DNA from: Gaiellales bacterium
GTDB taxonomy: Bacteria > Actinomycetota > Thermoleophilia > Gaiellales > JAICJC01
Direction: 5' to 3'
DNA: 53,184 nucleotides
Assembly: GCA_036403155.1 (NCBI GenBank)
Contig: DASWRM010000065.1
Span: 1-53,184, forward strand
Positions 19,877-28,616 of the stretch are shown in pieces. A program made the translations under genes and the position numbers. The notes below the pieces were generated by a model. It saw only the letters and a list, made by a program, of their open reading frames with translations. It was not told the origin of the DNA and did no database searches. The number at the start of each line of letters is the position of its first letter. Position 1 is the stretch's first letter.

Positions 19877-20175
19877 ACGAGCGCAACGCGCCCGCAACAT
19901 CCACGTGGAACGACCGTTCGGATCACGCGGCTGCGACGGGCTCGCAACGGCCACCTGGTACGACTTGGTCTCCAATAATTGGGGTGGGGGCGGCGAGCGG
20001 CGCAACCGAGCGGTTGGCGATCACGCGGGTGCAACGCGGGTGCAACTGCCACGCGGTACGGCTTGGTCTCCAATGATTGGGGTGGGGCAGGGAGCGGGCT
20101 CGACCGAGCGGTTGGCGATCACGCGGGTGCAACACGGACGCAACGGACGCCTGGTACGACGTGGTCTCCAATGCC
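19877..20175. repeat. Tandem repeat array with a 98-bp period
   Basis: The stretch between ribH and the dioxygenase gene holds about 2.5-3 units of exactly 98 bp. Anchors recur at fixed spacing: TTGGTCTCCAAT at 19965 and 20063 (GTGGTCTCCAAT at 20161), and GATCACGCGG at 19921, 20019 and 20117. A shortened first unit begins near 19877, with its GCAAC motif 50 bp before the next. Each unit carries paired GCAAC/GCGAC motifs, and two carry the palindrome CCAATNATTGG. No convincing gene. The remaining bases to 20224 show nothing I recognise. Confidence 0.9.
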
Positions 20176-20224
20176 TGCGGCGAGGGTAGGCTCGGACGCG
20201 CGAACGCCGCCGCGCGGTCCCCCG

Positions 20225-21142
20225 CTACACGCGCGAGCGCGTCTCGGGCAGCGGCGTCAGGATGCCGCCGAGCTGCTCGCGCAGGTGCTCGAACGCCGGC
20301 GGCAGCGACAGCCGCTCGCCCAGGTGCTCGAGCGGCTCGTCGGTCGCAAACCCCGGCCCGAGCGTCGCGATCTCGAAGAGCACGCCCGCAGGCTCACGGA
20401 AGTAGACCGACCGGAAGTAGAACCGGTCGATCACCGGTGTCGGGTGGAACCCGGCTGCCGCAACGCGCTGCTGCCAGGCCTCGTGGTCCTCGACCGTCGA
20501 CGACCACGCGACATGGTGAACCGTGCCGGCGCCGGGGATGCCGGCCGCTACACGGTCGACGATGCGATCGTAGAACCCGCCGCGTGCGTCGCCGCGCGCC
20601 TCCCACCGCGCCTCACCGGTGTGCTCGAACCCGAGCGTCTCCTCCAGCAGGCTGCGCCCGCGCTCGAGGTCACCGGCGATCATGCGGACGCCGGCGAAGC
20701 CCTGGAGCGCGTGCTCGGCCGGGATGTCCGGCGCCTCGGCCGCCAGCGGCGCGTCCGGCCCATCGTAGAGCTCGACCTCCAGCCCGAGCCCCTCCGGATC
20801 CTCGAAGCGCAGCCCGCCCTCGTGACGCTCCGGCGAGGCGTCCTCGGCTGCCATGCGCGCCTCCCAGAAGTCCAGCGCCTCCTGCGACGCGACGCGCCAC
20901 ACGATCGAGCCCACCATGCCGCGACCTGCGCGCCCGCGCCGGGCGGTCGGGTACTCGAAGAACGTGATGTCGGCGCCCGCGCTGGCGCGATCGTCGGCGT
21001 AGAACAGGTGGTAGACGGTCGGGTCGTCCTGGTTGACCGTCTTCTTCACCATCCGCAGGCCCAGCGCGCGCGTGTAGAAGTCGACGTTCCGCGGTGCGTC
21101 GGCGGTGATGCAGGTGATGTGGTGGATGCCTTCGAGCTTCAC
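20225..21142 (-). CDS. VOC-family ring-cleaving dioxygenase-like protein (MhqA/MhqO type)
   Basis: 305-aa glyoxalase-fold protein with two VOC modules. It starts LEGIHHITCITADAPRNVDFY; the second module has GTVHHVAWSS and ends near GVLFEIATLGPGF. The likely Fe(II) ligands are His in IHHIT or VHHVAW and Glu in LFEIAT. Family relatives include hydroquinone-specific extradiol dioxygenases and the Bacillus MhqA/MhqO proteins induced by quinones. Substrate here is unknown. ATG 21142; upstream is rpmB on the same strand, only 19 bp away, so they may share a transcript. Convergent with ribH. Confidence 0.82.
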   Translation of the reverse strand: MKLEGIHHITCITADAPRNVDFYTRALGLRMVKKTVNQDDPTVYHLFYADDRASAGADITFFEYPTARRGRAGRGMVGSIVWRVASQEALDFWEARMAAEDASPERHEGGLRFEDPEGLGLEVELYDGPDAPLAAEAPDIPAEHALQGFAGVRMIAGDLERGRSLLEETLGFEHTGEARWEARGDARGGFYDRIVDRVAAGIPGAGTVHHVAWSSTVEDHEAWQQRVAAAGFHPTPVIDRFYFRSVYFREPAGVLFEIATLGPGFATDEPLEHLGERLSLPPAFEHLREQLGGILTPLPETRSRV

Positions 21143-21161
21143 GAGGCGCTCCTCCGCGGGA

Positions 21162-21353
21162 TCACACCGCCTTGGTGACGCGCCCGCTCTTCAGGCAGCG
21201 CGTGCACACGTACGCCCGCGTCGGCGACCCGTCGAGCAGGATGCGGATGCGCTGCAGGTTCGGATCGAACCGCCGCTTGGTGGCGACCATCGAGTGACTC
21301 CGGTTGTTGCCGAAGCCCGGCTTCTTCGCGCAGATCACGCAGACTCGGGACAC
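21162..21353 (-). CDS. rpmB: 50S ribosomal protein L28 (zinc form)
   Basis: 63-aa ribosomal protein with [15 protein letters not shown] and a zinc-type pair of CxxC motifs (CVIC near the start, CTRC near the end), i.e. the C+ paralog type. The start is GTG at 21353, giving MSRVCVIC; it is preceded at proper spacing by GGAAAGGA. Divergent from asp23, the arrangement usual in Gram-positive bacteria (rpmB | asp23-like - fakA - recG). Confidence 0.96.
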   Translation of the reverse strand: MSRVCVICAKKPGFGNNRSHSMVATKRRFDPNLQRIRILLDGSPTRAYVCTRCLKSGRVTKAV

Positions 21354-21386
21354 GCAGACGATCCTTTCCGGACTGGAACGCCGGGG

Positions 21387-21392
21387 AGTATA
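21387..21392 (-). promoter_or_regulatory. -10 box TATACT for rpmB
   Basis: On the minus strand TATACT lies 33 bp upstream of the GTG, leaving a short leader of about 26 nt that contains the GGAAAGGA ribosome binding site. No good -35 was found. Confidence 0.45.
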
Positions 21393-21431
21393 GCCCGCAA
21401 CCGGAGGCCCCGGCCGCACGTCATAGAGTCG

Positions 21432-21809
21432 ATGAGCAGGGCACAGCTGATCGCCGTGCCGGACACCGGCGAGGTGACCGGGGAGCTGGTCGTCCCCAAC
21501 GAGGTGATCGCGCAGATCGTCGGCCTGACGGTGCTCGAGTGCTATGGGGTGGTCGGCATGGCGGCGACCAGCCTCAGCCAGGGCGTGGCGCGCCTGCTCT
21601 CGCGCGAGCGCATCACGCAGGGCGTGGGTGTCCGCCGCGAGGGCGACACCCTGGCCATCGACCTGTACATCGTCGTCGAGTACGGCCTCAACCTGGCGGA
21701 GGTCGCGACGAACGTGCGCTCGCGGGTCAAGTACATGGTGGAGAAGCTGACCGGCATCCCGGTGGGCGCGCTGCAGATCCACATCCAGGGCGTCAAGCGG
21801 ACGACATGA
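21432..21809 (+). CDS. Asp23/Gls24 family (DUF322) envelope stress protein
   Basis: 125-aa member of the Asp23 family: [19 protein letters not shown], then [10 protein letters not shown]-type sequence ([14 protein letters not shown]), an Arg-rich middle and [21 protein letters not shown]. In Staphylococcus Asp23 is membrane-associated and linked to cell-wall stress; the single-copy version next to fakA is widespread in Gram-positives (YloU). Its ATG overlaps nothing; its stop overlaps the fakAB ATG by 4 bp, a strong sign that the two act together. Confidence 0.9.
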   Translation: MSRAQLIAVPDTGEVTGELVVPNEVIAQIVGLTVLECYGVVGMAATSLSQGVARLLSRERITQGVGVRREGDTLAIDLYIVVEYGLNLAEVATNVRSRVKYMVEKLTGIPVGALQIHIQGVKRTT

Positions 21810-24310
21810 CCCCCCGCGAACGCGCGCTCGCGCTGGCGCGGGGAGGGCAGGCGGCGCTCGAGGCGAACCGGCGCCGCATCGACGACCTCAACGTCTACCC
21901 CGTGCCCGACGGCGATACCGGCTCGAACCTGACCGACACCGCGGCCCGCCTGGCCGAGGGGCTCGCCGCACACGCCGGCGAGGACGATCGCGCCGCCATC
22001 GCCCGCGCTGCCACCCGCTCGGCGCTGATGGGCGCCCGCGGCAACAGCGGCGTGATCCTCTCGCAGATGATCCGCGGGTTCGCCGAATCGCTCGGCGCCG
22101 AGCCCGAGCCGGTCACTCCCGCGGGCGTTGCGCGCGCGTTCCGCTCGGCCTCGGACGCCGCGTACGGCGCCGTGCGCCAGCCGGTGGAGGGGACGATGCT
22201 GACAGCCATCCGGCGCATGGCCGAGCGGGCGGAGGCGACCGCCGGCGCCGGGGTCGACCAGCAGTTGGCGGCGGTGCTCGAGGCCGGCGACGACGCGGTC
22301 CGCGACACGCGCGAGATGCTGCCTGTCCTTCGTGACGCCGGGGTGGTGGACGCCGGCGCGGCCGGCCTCGTCGAGTTCGTCCGCGGCGCGATCGCCGGGC
22401 TGGAAGACCGGGATGCACCCGCGAGCCCCCGGCTGGAGGCCGTGCCGCTGCCCGTGGTCGCCGCGGTTCACGTCGACGACTCCGGGTTCCGCTACTGCAC
22501 GTCCTTCCTGGTCGACGCCGAGAGCCTCGACGGCCGCCTGCTCGAGCGCGAGCTGGAGCCGCTCGGCGACTCGCTGCTGGTGGTCGGCGAGGCGCCGACG
22601 CTCAAGGTGCACATCCATACCGACGACCCGGGTGCGGCGCTGTCGGTGGCGGTGCGTGTCGGTGCGCTGTCGCAGGTCGACATCAACGACATGCACGAGG
22701 GGATCCGCGAGCGGTCGCTGCGGCTGCTCCAAGCGTCGCCCATAGCGAGCGAACGGCGCACCCCGGCCCTGGCCGTGGCGGCATCGGCCGACGGCGTGCT
22801 CGCGGCCTTCCGCGATGCGGCGCCGGGAACCGACATCGTCCGGGCCGGCTCCTCCGGCAACCCCAGCGCCGGCGAGATCGCGGGTGCCATCGACGCGGCG
22901 GGCGCCGCCGCGGTGCTCGTCTTTCCGAACAACCCGAACGTGGTGCTCGCCGCCGAGCACGCCGCCACGGTCGGCGACAGGACGGCCCGTGTCGTGCCGA
23001 CCCGGTCGCCCGCCGCGGGGCTGGTGCTGGCGCGGCAGCTCGACCCCGCCGAGAGCCTCGACGCGAACGCCGACCGCCTCACCGCGATCAACGTCGGGCT
23101 GCGCTGCGGCGACGTCGTGGCCGCCGCGCGGGACGCGCGGATGGACGGCGTGGCCGTCTCGGCCGGGGAGTTCATGGCGGTGGTGGAGGGCCGGCTCGTA
23201 TCCGCCCATGCGCAGATCGCGGAGGCCTGCACCGCGCTGCTCGAGCAGCTCGCCGACGGCGCGGGGGAGGTCACCATCCTGCTCGGCGAGGGCAGCGAGC
23301 AGCTCACCCGCGGATGGTTCGACGGCGTCGTTGCGACCCGGCCGGGCATCACCGTCACCGAGATCCCCGCCGGCCAGCCGCTCTACCCCGTGATGGCCTG
23401 CGCCGCTCCACCCGAGGCATCCGTCGCGAGGCCGCGCCGCGCCGACGTCGTCCTGCGCGCCGAGACCACCGCGATCGTTCTGGACTCGACCGCCGACATC
23501 GCCGACCCGCCCGCGCGCCACGCCAACTGGGCCATGGTGCCGCTCACCGTCAGCTTCGGCGGCGAGGTGTTCCGCGACTACGTCGACATCACCCCCGAGC
23601 GGTTCTACGAGCGGCTCCGTGACGCGCGTGAGCTGCCGCGCACCGCCGCACCGTCACCCGGCGCGTGGACGGAGGAGTTCGAGCGCCTCGCCGGCTACGA
23701 CCGGATCCTGGTGCTGCCCGTCTCGAGCCGTGTCTCCGCAAGCTCGCAGAGCGCCGAGATCGCAGCCCGGGACGCCGATCCGACCGCCGGACGGATCCGC
23801 GTGCTCGAGACCGAATCCGTGTCGCTCGGAACGCTCCTGCTCGCGGAGGGGCTGCAGCGCCTGCTCGTCCGGGGCGTGCCCGAGAATGAGCTGATGGCGT
23901 GGTTCGAGGGCGCCCGCTCCCATCTCGGCGTGGTCTTCTCGGTGGAGACGCTCACCTACCTGCAGCGCGGCGGGCGGATCGGCCGTGCGCAGGCGATGGT
24001 CGGAGGGATGCTGGGCGTCCGGCCGATCCTGACGCTGCGCGAGGGCGAGGTGGCGCCGCTGCGCCGCGTCCGCGGGAGGCGTCGGGCGCTGCGCGAGTTC
24101 GAGCGCTTCCTCGTCGAGCGCGCGCACGGCTCCGACGTGCACGTAGCGGTCGTCCACGCCGCCGCGCCGGCGGCCGCCGACGAGCTGGTCGCGATGGTGC
24201 GCCGCGCCGCGCCGCGGGCGGTGATCGACCACGTGGGACAGCTCGGCGCCGTGGTCGGGACGCACGGCGGCCCAGGGACGCTCGGCATGGCCGTCCTGGC
24301 GCAGCCGTGA
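21806..24310 (+). CDS. fakAB: Fatty acid kinase fusion: DAK2 (FakA) + DegV (FakB)
   Basis: An 834-aa chain that joins the two halves of fatty acid kinase. Residues 1 to about 540 match FakA/YloV: the N-terminal DhaL-type ATP-binding domain has [15 protein letters not shown] and [19 protein letters not shown], followed by the YloV middle and C-terminal domains. Residues about 547-834 are a DegV/FakB fatty-acid-binding domain: [23 protein letters not shown] (TSQPS in classical FakB), [29 protein letters not shown], and [15 protein letters not shown] at the end. FakB presents a fatty acid that FakA phosphorylates, giving acyl-phosphate for PlsX/PlsY. In Firmicutes they are separate genes. ATG 21806 overlaps the asp23 stop. 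Confidence 0.9.
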   Translation: MTPRERALALARGGQAALEANRRRIDDLNVYPVPDGDTGSNLTDTAARLAEGLAAHAGEDDRAAIARAATRSALMGARGNSGVILSQMIRGFAESLGAEPEPVTPAGVARAFRSASDAAYGAVRQPVEGTMLTAIRRMAERAEATAGAGVDQQLAAVLEAGDDAVRDTREMLPVLRDAGVVDAGAAGLVEFVRGAIAGLEDRDAPASPRLEAVPLPVVAAVHVDDSGFRYCTSFLVDAESLDGRLLERELEPLGDSLLVVGEAPTLKVHIHTDDPGAALSVAVRVGALSQVDINDMHEGIRERSLRLLQASPIASERRTPALAVAASADGVLAAFRDAAPGTDIVRAGSSGNPSAGEIAGAIDAAGAAAVLVFPNNPNVVLAAEHAATVGDRTARVVPTRSPAAGLVLARQLDPAESLDANADRLTAINVGLRCGDVVAAARDARMDGVAVSAGEFMAVVEGRLVSAHAQIAEACTALLEQLADGAGEVTILLGEGSEQLTRGWFDGVVATRPGITVTEIPAGQPLYPVMACAAPPEASVARPRRADVVLRAETTAIVLDSTADIADPPARHANWAMVPLTVSFGGEVFRDYVDITPERFYERLRDARELPRTAAPSPGAWTEEFERLAGYDRILVLPVSSRVSASSQSAEIAARDADPTAGRIRVLETESVSLGTLLLAEGLQRLLVRGVPENELMAWFEGARSHLGVVFSVETLTYLQRGGRIGRAQAMVGGMLGVRPILTLREGEVAPLRRVRGRRRALREFERFLVERAHGSDVHVAVVHAAAPAAADELVAMVRRAAPRAVIDHVGQLGAVVGTHGGPGTLGMAVLAQP

Positions 24311-26454
24311 CCTCGCCTCGCGCGTTCGGCGGAGCGGTTCTCGACGGACGGTTCCCCGAGCCGAAGACGGCGCCCCGCCCGTCGCACCTCGCCGCCCCTC
24401 CGGCGCCCGACAGCCGGACGCGCGGGCTGCTTCGCGGGCTGCGGCCGCGTCCGGTGCTTGACGTCGGCGACCTGCTCGAGGACGTGCCCTTCCGCCACGA
24501 CGACTTCCGCGAGGCGAGCAGGCTCGCCGACCTGCCCATCGGCGAGGAGGCGACCGTCGAGGTGACCGTCGAAGGAATTCGCGTGCGTCCGACGCGCCGC
24601 CGCAACCTCGTCATCGTCGAGGCCCGCGTCCGCGACGAGTCCGGGCCGGGCGTCGTCGTGTGGTTCAACCAGAGGTATCTGGCCCAGCAGCTGAAGCCGG
24701 GGATGCGGCTGTCGATCCGCGGCGAACGGCGGGGCACCGTGGGCGCCGAGATCGCGGCCAAGCGCCACGAGGTGCTCGACGGCGACGACCGCGTCCGGCA
24801 CACCACCGGACTGGTGCCGGTCTACCACTCGTCCGAGAAGCTCACGAGCCGGCGCATCGGCGAGCTCGTCACCGCGCAGCTGCCCCATGCCGGCGACGTG
24901 CCCGACGCGCTGCCGGCCGCGATGCGCGCGCGTCGGGGACTGCCGCTCCGCCGCGACGCGCTGGTTGCGAGCCACCGGCCGCGTGCGCTCGAGGACGCGG
25001 TGGCCGCCGGACGCCGGCTCGCATTCGAGGAGCTGTTCCTGCTCCAGGCCGGGCTGATCAGCCATCGCCGCGAGCTCGAGCGCACGACGATCGCCCGTGC
25101 GCTCGGGCGGCCGGGCGACCTCAGCGAGCGGTTCCGGACATCCCTGCCGTTTCAGCCGACGGGTGCGCAGGATCGCGCCATGGCGGAGATCGACGCCGAC
25201 CTCGACCGCAGCGTGCCGATGCAGCGGCTGCTCCAGGGGGACGTCGGCTCGGGTAAGACGCTGGTCGCGGTGCACACGCTGCTGCGCGCCGTCGAGCGCG
25301 ATGGGCAGGGAGCGATGATGGCGCCGACCGAGACGCTCGCCAGCCAGCACCTGCTCGGAGTGTCGGCGCTGTGCGAGCCGCTCGGCGTCCGGGTCACACC
25401 GCTGATGCAGGCGATGCCTGCGCGGGAGCGTCGCGCCGCGCTGCAGGTGATCCAGTCGGGCGAGCCGCAGCTGGTGGTCGGCACGCATGCGCTGATCCAG
25501 GACGCGGTCGTGTTCGGCAGGCTGGAGGTCGCCGTGGTCGACGAGCAGCACCGGTTCGGCGTCGAGCAGCGCCAGGCACTGGAGGCGAAGGCGCGGGCCT
25601 CGGGCCATGCTCCGCACGTCCTGCACATGACCGCCACGCCGATCCCGCGGACGCTTGCGCTGACCGTGTACGGGGATCTGGACGTGTCCGTGCTGGACGA
25701 GCTGCCTCCCGGGCGGCGGCCGGTCGTGACCCGGCTCGTCCCGAGGGCGCGCCGCGACGAGGTGTTCGCGCGGATGCGGCGGCTGCTCGGCGAGGGGCGC
25801 CAGGCGTACGTCGTCTGCCCGCTGGTCAGCGAGTCCGAGACCGATCAGGCAGCAGCTGCCGAGACCGAGGCCGAGCGGCTCCGCACGGGCGAGCTGGAGG
25901 GCCACCAGGTCGCGTTCATGCACGGCCAGATGCCGGCTGCGGAGCGCCGTGCGGTGATGGAGCGGTTCCGCGCGGGCGACGTGGCGGTGCTGGTTGCGAC
26001 GACCGTGATCGAGGTTGGCGTGGACGTCCCCAACGCGGTGATCATGGTGATCGAGGAGGCCGACCGTTTCGGCCTCGCCCAGCTGCACCAGCTGCGCGGA
26101 CGGGTCGGGCGCGGGGGGCACGAGAGCTTCTGCATCCTGCTCGCGGACCCGGTCGGGGACGACGCCGTGACGAGGCTGGCCGCGATGGTGCGGACGTCGG
26201 ACGGGTTCGAGCTGGCCGAGGTCGATCTCGAGCTGCGTGGAGAGGGCAGCCTGCTCGCGGCGAGGCAGAGCGGCATCCCCGACCTCCGGCACGCCCGCCT
26301 GTCACAGCACCGGCGGCTGGCGCAGCAGGCGCGGGACGAGGCGAAGCGGTTCCTCGACGCCGATCCCGACCTGCGCTCGCCGGAGGCGGCCGTCATGGCC
26401 GAGGAGGCGCGGCGGATGTTCGGGGAGGACGTGGACTGGCTGACGCGGGCGTAG
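24307..26454 (+). CDS. recG: ATP-dependent DNA helicase RecG
   Basis: Fork-regression and branch-migration helicase. 715 aa: an N-terminal wedge/OB domain (VEVTVEGIRVRPTRRRNLVIVEARV), then the helicase with QPTGAQDRA, GDVGSGKTLVA (Walker A), VVDEQHRFGVEQR (motif II), MTATPIPRTLALT (motif III), VATTVIEVGVDVPNA and QLRGRVGRG (motif VI). GTG 24307 overlaps the fakAB stop (GTGA). The order asp23-fakA-recG-rsmD-coaD is a widespread Gram-positive arrangement, here interrupted by a GNAT gene and a TPR-like gene. Confidence 0.96.
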   Translation: MTSPRAFGGAVLDGRFPEPKTAPRPSHLAAPPAPDSRTRGLLRGLRPRPVLDVGDLLEDVPFRHDDFREASRLADLPIGEEATVEVTVEGIRVRPTRRRNLVIVEARVRDESGPGVVVWFNQRYLAQQLKPGMRLSIRGERRGTVGAEIAAKRHEVLDGDDRVRHTTGLVPVYHSSEKLTSRRIGELVTAQLPHAGDVPDALPAAMRARRGLPLRRDALVASHRPRALEDAVAAGRRLAFEELFLLQAGLISHRRELERTTIARALGRPGDLSERFRTSLPFQPTGAQDRAMAEIDADLDRSVPMQRLLQGDVGSGKTLVAVHTLLRAVERDGQGAMMAPTETLASQHLLGVSALCEPLGVRVTPLMQAMPARERRAALQVIQSGEPQLVVGTHALIQDAVVFGRLEVAVVDEQHRFGVEQRQALEAKARASGHAPHVLHMTATPIPRTLALTVYGDLDVSVLDELPPGRRPVVTRLVPRARRDEVFARMRRLLGEGRQAYVVCPLVSESETDQAAAAETEAERLRTGELEGHQVAFMHGQMPAAERRAVMERFRAGDVAVLVATTVIEVGVDVPNAVIMVIEEADRFGLAQLHQLRGRVGRGGHESFCILLADPVGDDAVTRLAAMVRTSDGFELAEVDLELRGEGSLLAARQSGIPDLRHARLSQHRRLAQQARDEAKRFLDADPDLRSPEAAVMAEEARRMFGEDVDWLTRA

Positions 26455-26494
26455 GGGCCGCGTGATCCGGGGCATTGACGCCTGCGTGGGGGCG

Positions 26495-26538
26495 TGGCCA
26501 CTTGGCCGCCGAGTGAATGACATTTCGGTTTCGTGACG
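26495..26538 (-). repeat. 44-bp dispersed repeat, copy 2 (inverted)
   Basis: Reverse complement of 12579-12622 with 43 of 44 bases the same. It lies 40 bp after the recG stop and 31 bp before the stop of the convergent GNAT gene, the same convergent setting as copy 1. Confidence 0.85.
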
Positions 26539-26569
26539 CCCACTTGACCCCCGCGTCACTCCCACCGCC

Positions 26570-27082
26570 TCACGCGACCCATCCCCGGTAGCGCACCACC
26601 GGCCGCGTCTCGTCGCCCGTCGGGTACTCGTCGCGCGCCCCGTCGGCCCGCCATCCCAGCCGCTCGTAGAACGCCCGTGCGTCCATGTTCGCCTCCAGCG
26701 TCCACAGCGTGGCCTGCTCGAACCCGAGCGCTGCCAGCCGCTCGACGCACGCCGCCAGCAGCGCTCGCCCGACTCCCTGCCGCCACCACGCCTCGTCCAC
26801 GTAGATGGCACCGACCTCGGCGACTCGCGGGCCCGCGTCGTCGTCCCGCGATCGCCCGGCGGTGGCGAAGCCGATCACCCCGCCGCCGTCGGCCTCGGCG
26901 ACCACCGCCACATCCACGGCCGTCAGCACCTCGGGCCAGCGCGCCGCCCGCTCGGCCGGGTCGAGCGCGTCGAGCACGGCCCGGGGGATCAGCCTGCCAT
27001 ACGCCGCCCGCCACGATGCGACGTGCACCTCGCCGACCGGCATCGCGTCCTCGACCGCCGCGTCGCGGATGCTCCAGCCCAT
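26570..27082 (-). CDS. GNAT N-acetyltransferase
   Basis: 170-aa acetyl-CoA-dependent N-acetyltransferase. Typical layout: N-terminal IRDAAVEDAMPVGEVHVASW, the beta-4 strand with VGAIYVDEAWWRQGVGRALL carrying the acetyl-CoA-binding Q/RxxGxG/A motif, and the C-terminal ARAFYERLGWR (DARAFYERLGW) motif. Substrate unknown. Start ATG 27082 lies 6 nt after a TAGGGT box, back-to-back with the promoter of the neighbouring plus-strand gene. Confidence 0.88.
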   Translation of the reverse strand: MGWSIRDAAVEDAMPVGEVHVASWRAAYGRLIPRAVLDALDPAERAARWPEVLTAVDVAVVAEADGGGVIGFATAGRSRDDDAGPRVAEVGAIYVDEAWWRQGVGRALLAACVERLAALGFEQATLWTLEANMDARAFYERLGWRADGARDEYPTGDETRPVVRYRGWVA

Positions 27083-27088
27083 GTCGCC

Positions 27089-27094
27089 ACCCTA
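27089..27094 (-). promoter_or_regulatory. -10 box TAGGGT for the GNAT gene
   Basis: Minus-strand TAGGGT ends 6 nt before ATG 27082. It is only 5 bp from the plus-strand -10 at 27100, so the two promoters overlap. Confidence 0.5.
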
Positions 27095-27099
27095 TCCGG

Positions 27100-27105
27100 T
27101 AGCCT
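27100..27105 (+). promoter_or_regulatory. -10 box TAGCCT for the TPR-like gene
   Basis: TAGCCT ends 7 nt before ATG 27113 and supports that start over an upstream in-frame start that would lie within the divergent gene. Confidence 0.5.
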
Positions 27106-27112
27106 CGGCGCC

Positions 27113-27568
27113 ATGGCCGAGCCGATCACGCCGGAACAGAAGCGGCAGCTCGCGGTCGATCTCTTCAACGAGGTCTGGCGGATGATGGAGCAGCCGGATC
27201 GCACGGCCGCCGACGACGATCGCATGCTCCACGCGGCGCACGCCTCGCGCTCGCTGTGGGGCGAGATCGGGCGCCCCGAGAACCTCGCGCGCGGCGAGTG
27301 GCAGGTATCCCGCGTCTACACGGTGCTCGACCGCGGCGAGCCGGCACTGCACCATGCCCGCCGCTGCCTCGCGATCTGCACGGAGCACGGGATCGGCGAC
27401 TGGGACCTGGCGTATGCGCACGAGGCGCTTGCTCGGGCGTACGCGGTCGCCGGCGACGGCAAGCAGGCGCTCGCGAGCCGGCGCGATGCGGAGGCGGCCG
27501 CCGAGCAGATCGCAGACGAGCACGATCGCGAGCACCTCGAGCGAGACCTGCAGACGCTTCCCCTGTGA
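27113..27568 (+). CDS. TPR-like helical protein of unknown function
   Basis: 151 aa, acidic and fully helical by appearance. Two or three tetratricopeptide-like helix pairs can be seen, e.g. LALYHHAR-type sequence GEPALHHARRCLAICTEHG followed by DLAYAHEALARAYAVAGDG, then a charged tail (EQIADEHDREHLERDL). No catalytic motif, signal or membrane segment. ATG 27113 is set by the TAGCCT box. The stop overlaps the rsmD GTG by 4 bp, so it is probably co-expressed with rsmD and coaD. I do not recognise a defined function; a protein-interaction role is only a guess from the repeats. Confidence 0.8.
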   Translation: MAEPITPEQKRQLAVDLFNEVWRMMEQPDRTAADDDRMLHAAHASRSLWGEIGRPENLARGEWQVSRVYTVLDRGEPALHHARRCLAICTEHGIGDWDLAYAHEALARAYAVAGDGKQALASRRDAEAAAEQIADEHDREHLERDLQTLPL

Positions 27569-28107
27569 GGATCGTCGCCGGGGAGCGCAAGGGCGCGCGG
27601 CTCGATGCGCCGCCTGGCCGGGACACCCGCCCGACGTCCGACCGGCTCCGCGAGGCGCTGTTCTCGGTGCTCGGCGATGTCGCCGGCCTTCGCGTCCTCG
27701 ACGCGTTCGCGGGGAGCGGCGCGCTCGGGCTCGAGGCGCTCTCCCGCGGTGCCGGCCATGCGGTCTTCTGCGAGACGTCGACCACCGCGCTGCGCGCGCT
27801 GCGCGCCAACGTCGAACGCCTCGGGTACGGGCCGCGCACCGAGATCCGCCGCCAGGACGCGCGCCGCCGGATGGCGGCCGACGCCCGCGCGGGCACCGCT
27901 TACCAGTTGCTCCTGCTCGACCCGCCTTATAGGATGCTGGCCGCCTTGCAAGTGCACTTTTCCCTGCATCTGCCCACGTTACTGGTTCCGGACGGGCTCG
28001 CGGTGATCGAGAGCGCGGCCGCCGAGCCGCCGCTCGAGCTGCCGCTCGCGGTCGAGACGACCCGTGTGCAGGGCGGTGCCCGGCTGACGGTCTACCGCAA
28101 TGCCTGA
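27565..28107 (+). CDS. rsmD: 16S rRNA (guanine966-N2)-methyltransferase RsmD
   Basis: SAM-dependent methylation of 16S rRNA G966. 180 aa: RIVAGERKGARLDAPPG, TRPTSDRLREALFSVL, SAM loop DAFAGSGALGLEALSRGA, and the N-methyltransferase signature LLLDPPY. GTG start overlaps the upstream stop (GTGA). Overlaps coaD by 8 bp; rsmD-coaD is a conserved pair. Confidence 0.95.
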   Translation: MRIVAGERKGARLDAPPGRDTRPTSDRLREALFSVLGDVAGLRVLDAFAGSGALGLEALSRGAGHAVFCETSTTALRALRANVERLGYGPRTEIRRQDARRRMAADARAGTAYQLLLLDPPYRMLAALQVHFSLHLPTLLVPDGLAVIESAAAEPPLELPLAVETTRVQGGARLTVYRNA

Positions 28108-28597
28108 GCGCGTCGCCGTCTGCCCGGGCACGTACGACCCCGTCACCGTCGGCCACCTCGACATCATCGAGCGCACGGCCGAGGTGTTCGACCGAGTGGT
28201 CGTCGGCGTCGTCCGCGCGCCCCGGCACAAGCAGACCATGTTCTCGCTGGAGGAGCGGATCGAGTTCATCGAGGCCTCACTGGGCGGCCGCGACACCGTC
28301 ACGGTGGCGGGCTTCTCGAACCTCGTGGTCGAGTTCGCGCGCGAGCACGGCGCCCGTGCGATCGTGAAAGGACTGCGGGCCGTCAGCGACTTCGAGTGGG
28401 AGCTGCAGATGAACCAGCTTAACCGTGGGCTGGCCCCGGAGATCGAGACGCTCTACATGATGAGCTCCCCCAAGTACAGTTTCCTGTCGTCACGCGGCGT
28501 GCGCGAGATCGCCTCCTTCGGCGGCGCCGTGGCAGAGTACGTACCTGAGCAGGTCGCCCGTCGCCTCGCCGAGATGCAGGCCGCCGGCGCCATCTGA
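28100..28597 (+). CDS. coaD: Phosphopantetheine adenylyltransferase
   Basis: Penultimate step of coenzyme A synthesis. 165 aa with the nucleotidyltransferase signature GTYDPVTVGHLDII, the RHKQTMFSLEERIEF region, GLRAVSDFEWELQMNQLNR and SSPKYSFLSSRGVREIASFG. Supplies CoA and, indirectly, the phosphopantetheine arm of the acyl carrier protein encoded 2.3 kb downstream. Confidence 0.96.
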   Translation: MPERVAVCPGTYDPVTVGHLDIIERTAEVFDRVVVGVVRAPRHKQTMFSLEERIEFIEASLGGRDTVTVAGFSNLVVEFAREHGARAIVKGLRAVSDFEWELQMNQLNRGLAPEIETLYMMSSPKYSFLSSRGVREIASFGGAVAEYVPEQVARRLAEMQAAGAI

Positions 28598-28616
28598 CCC
28601 GTGTGAGGAGAATCCG

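Noticed and set aside
19877-20175. Tandem repeats as a CRISPR array
   Set aside because: The repeat unit is 98 bp with no alternating short repeat and unique spacer, and no cas genes are present.
27023-27112. Longer N-terminus for the TPR-like protein
   Set aside because: It would lie inside the divergent GNAT gene and upstream of the TAGCCT box.
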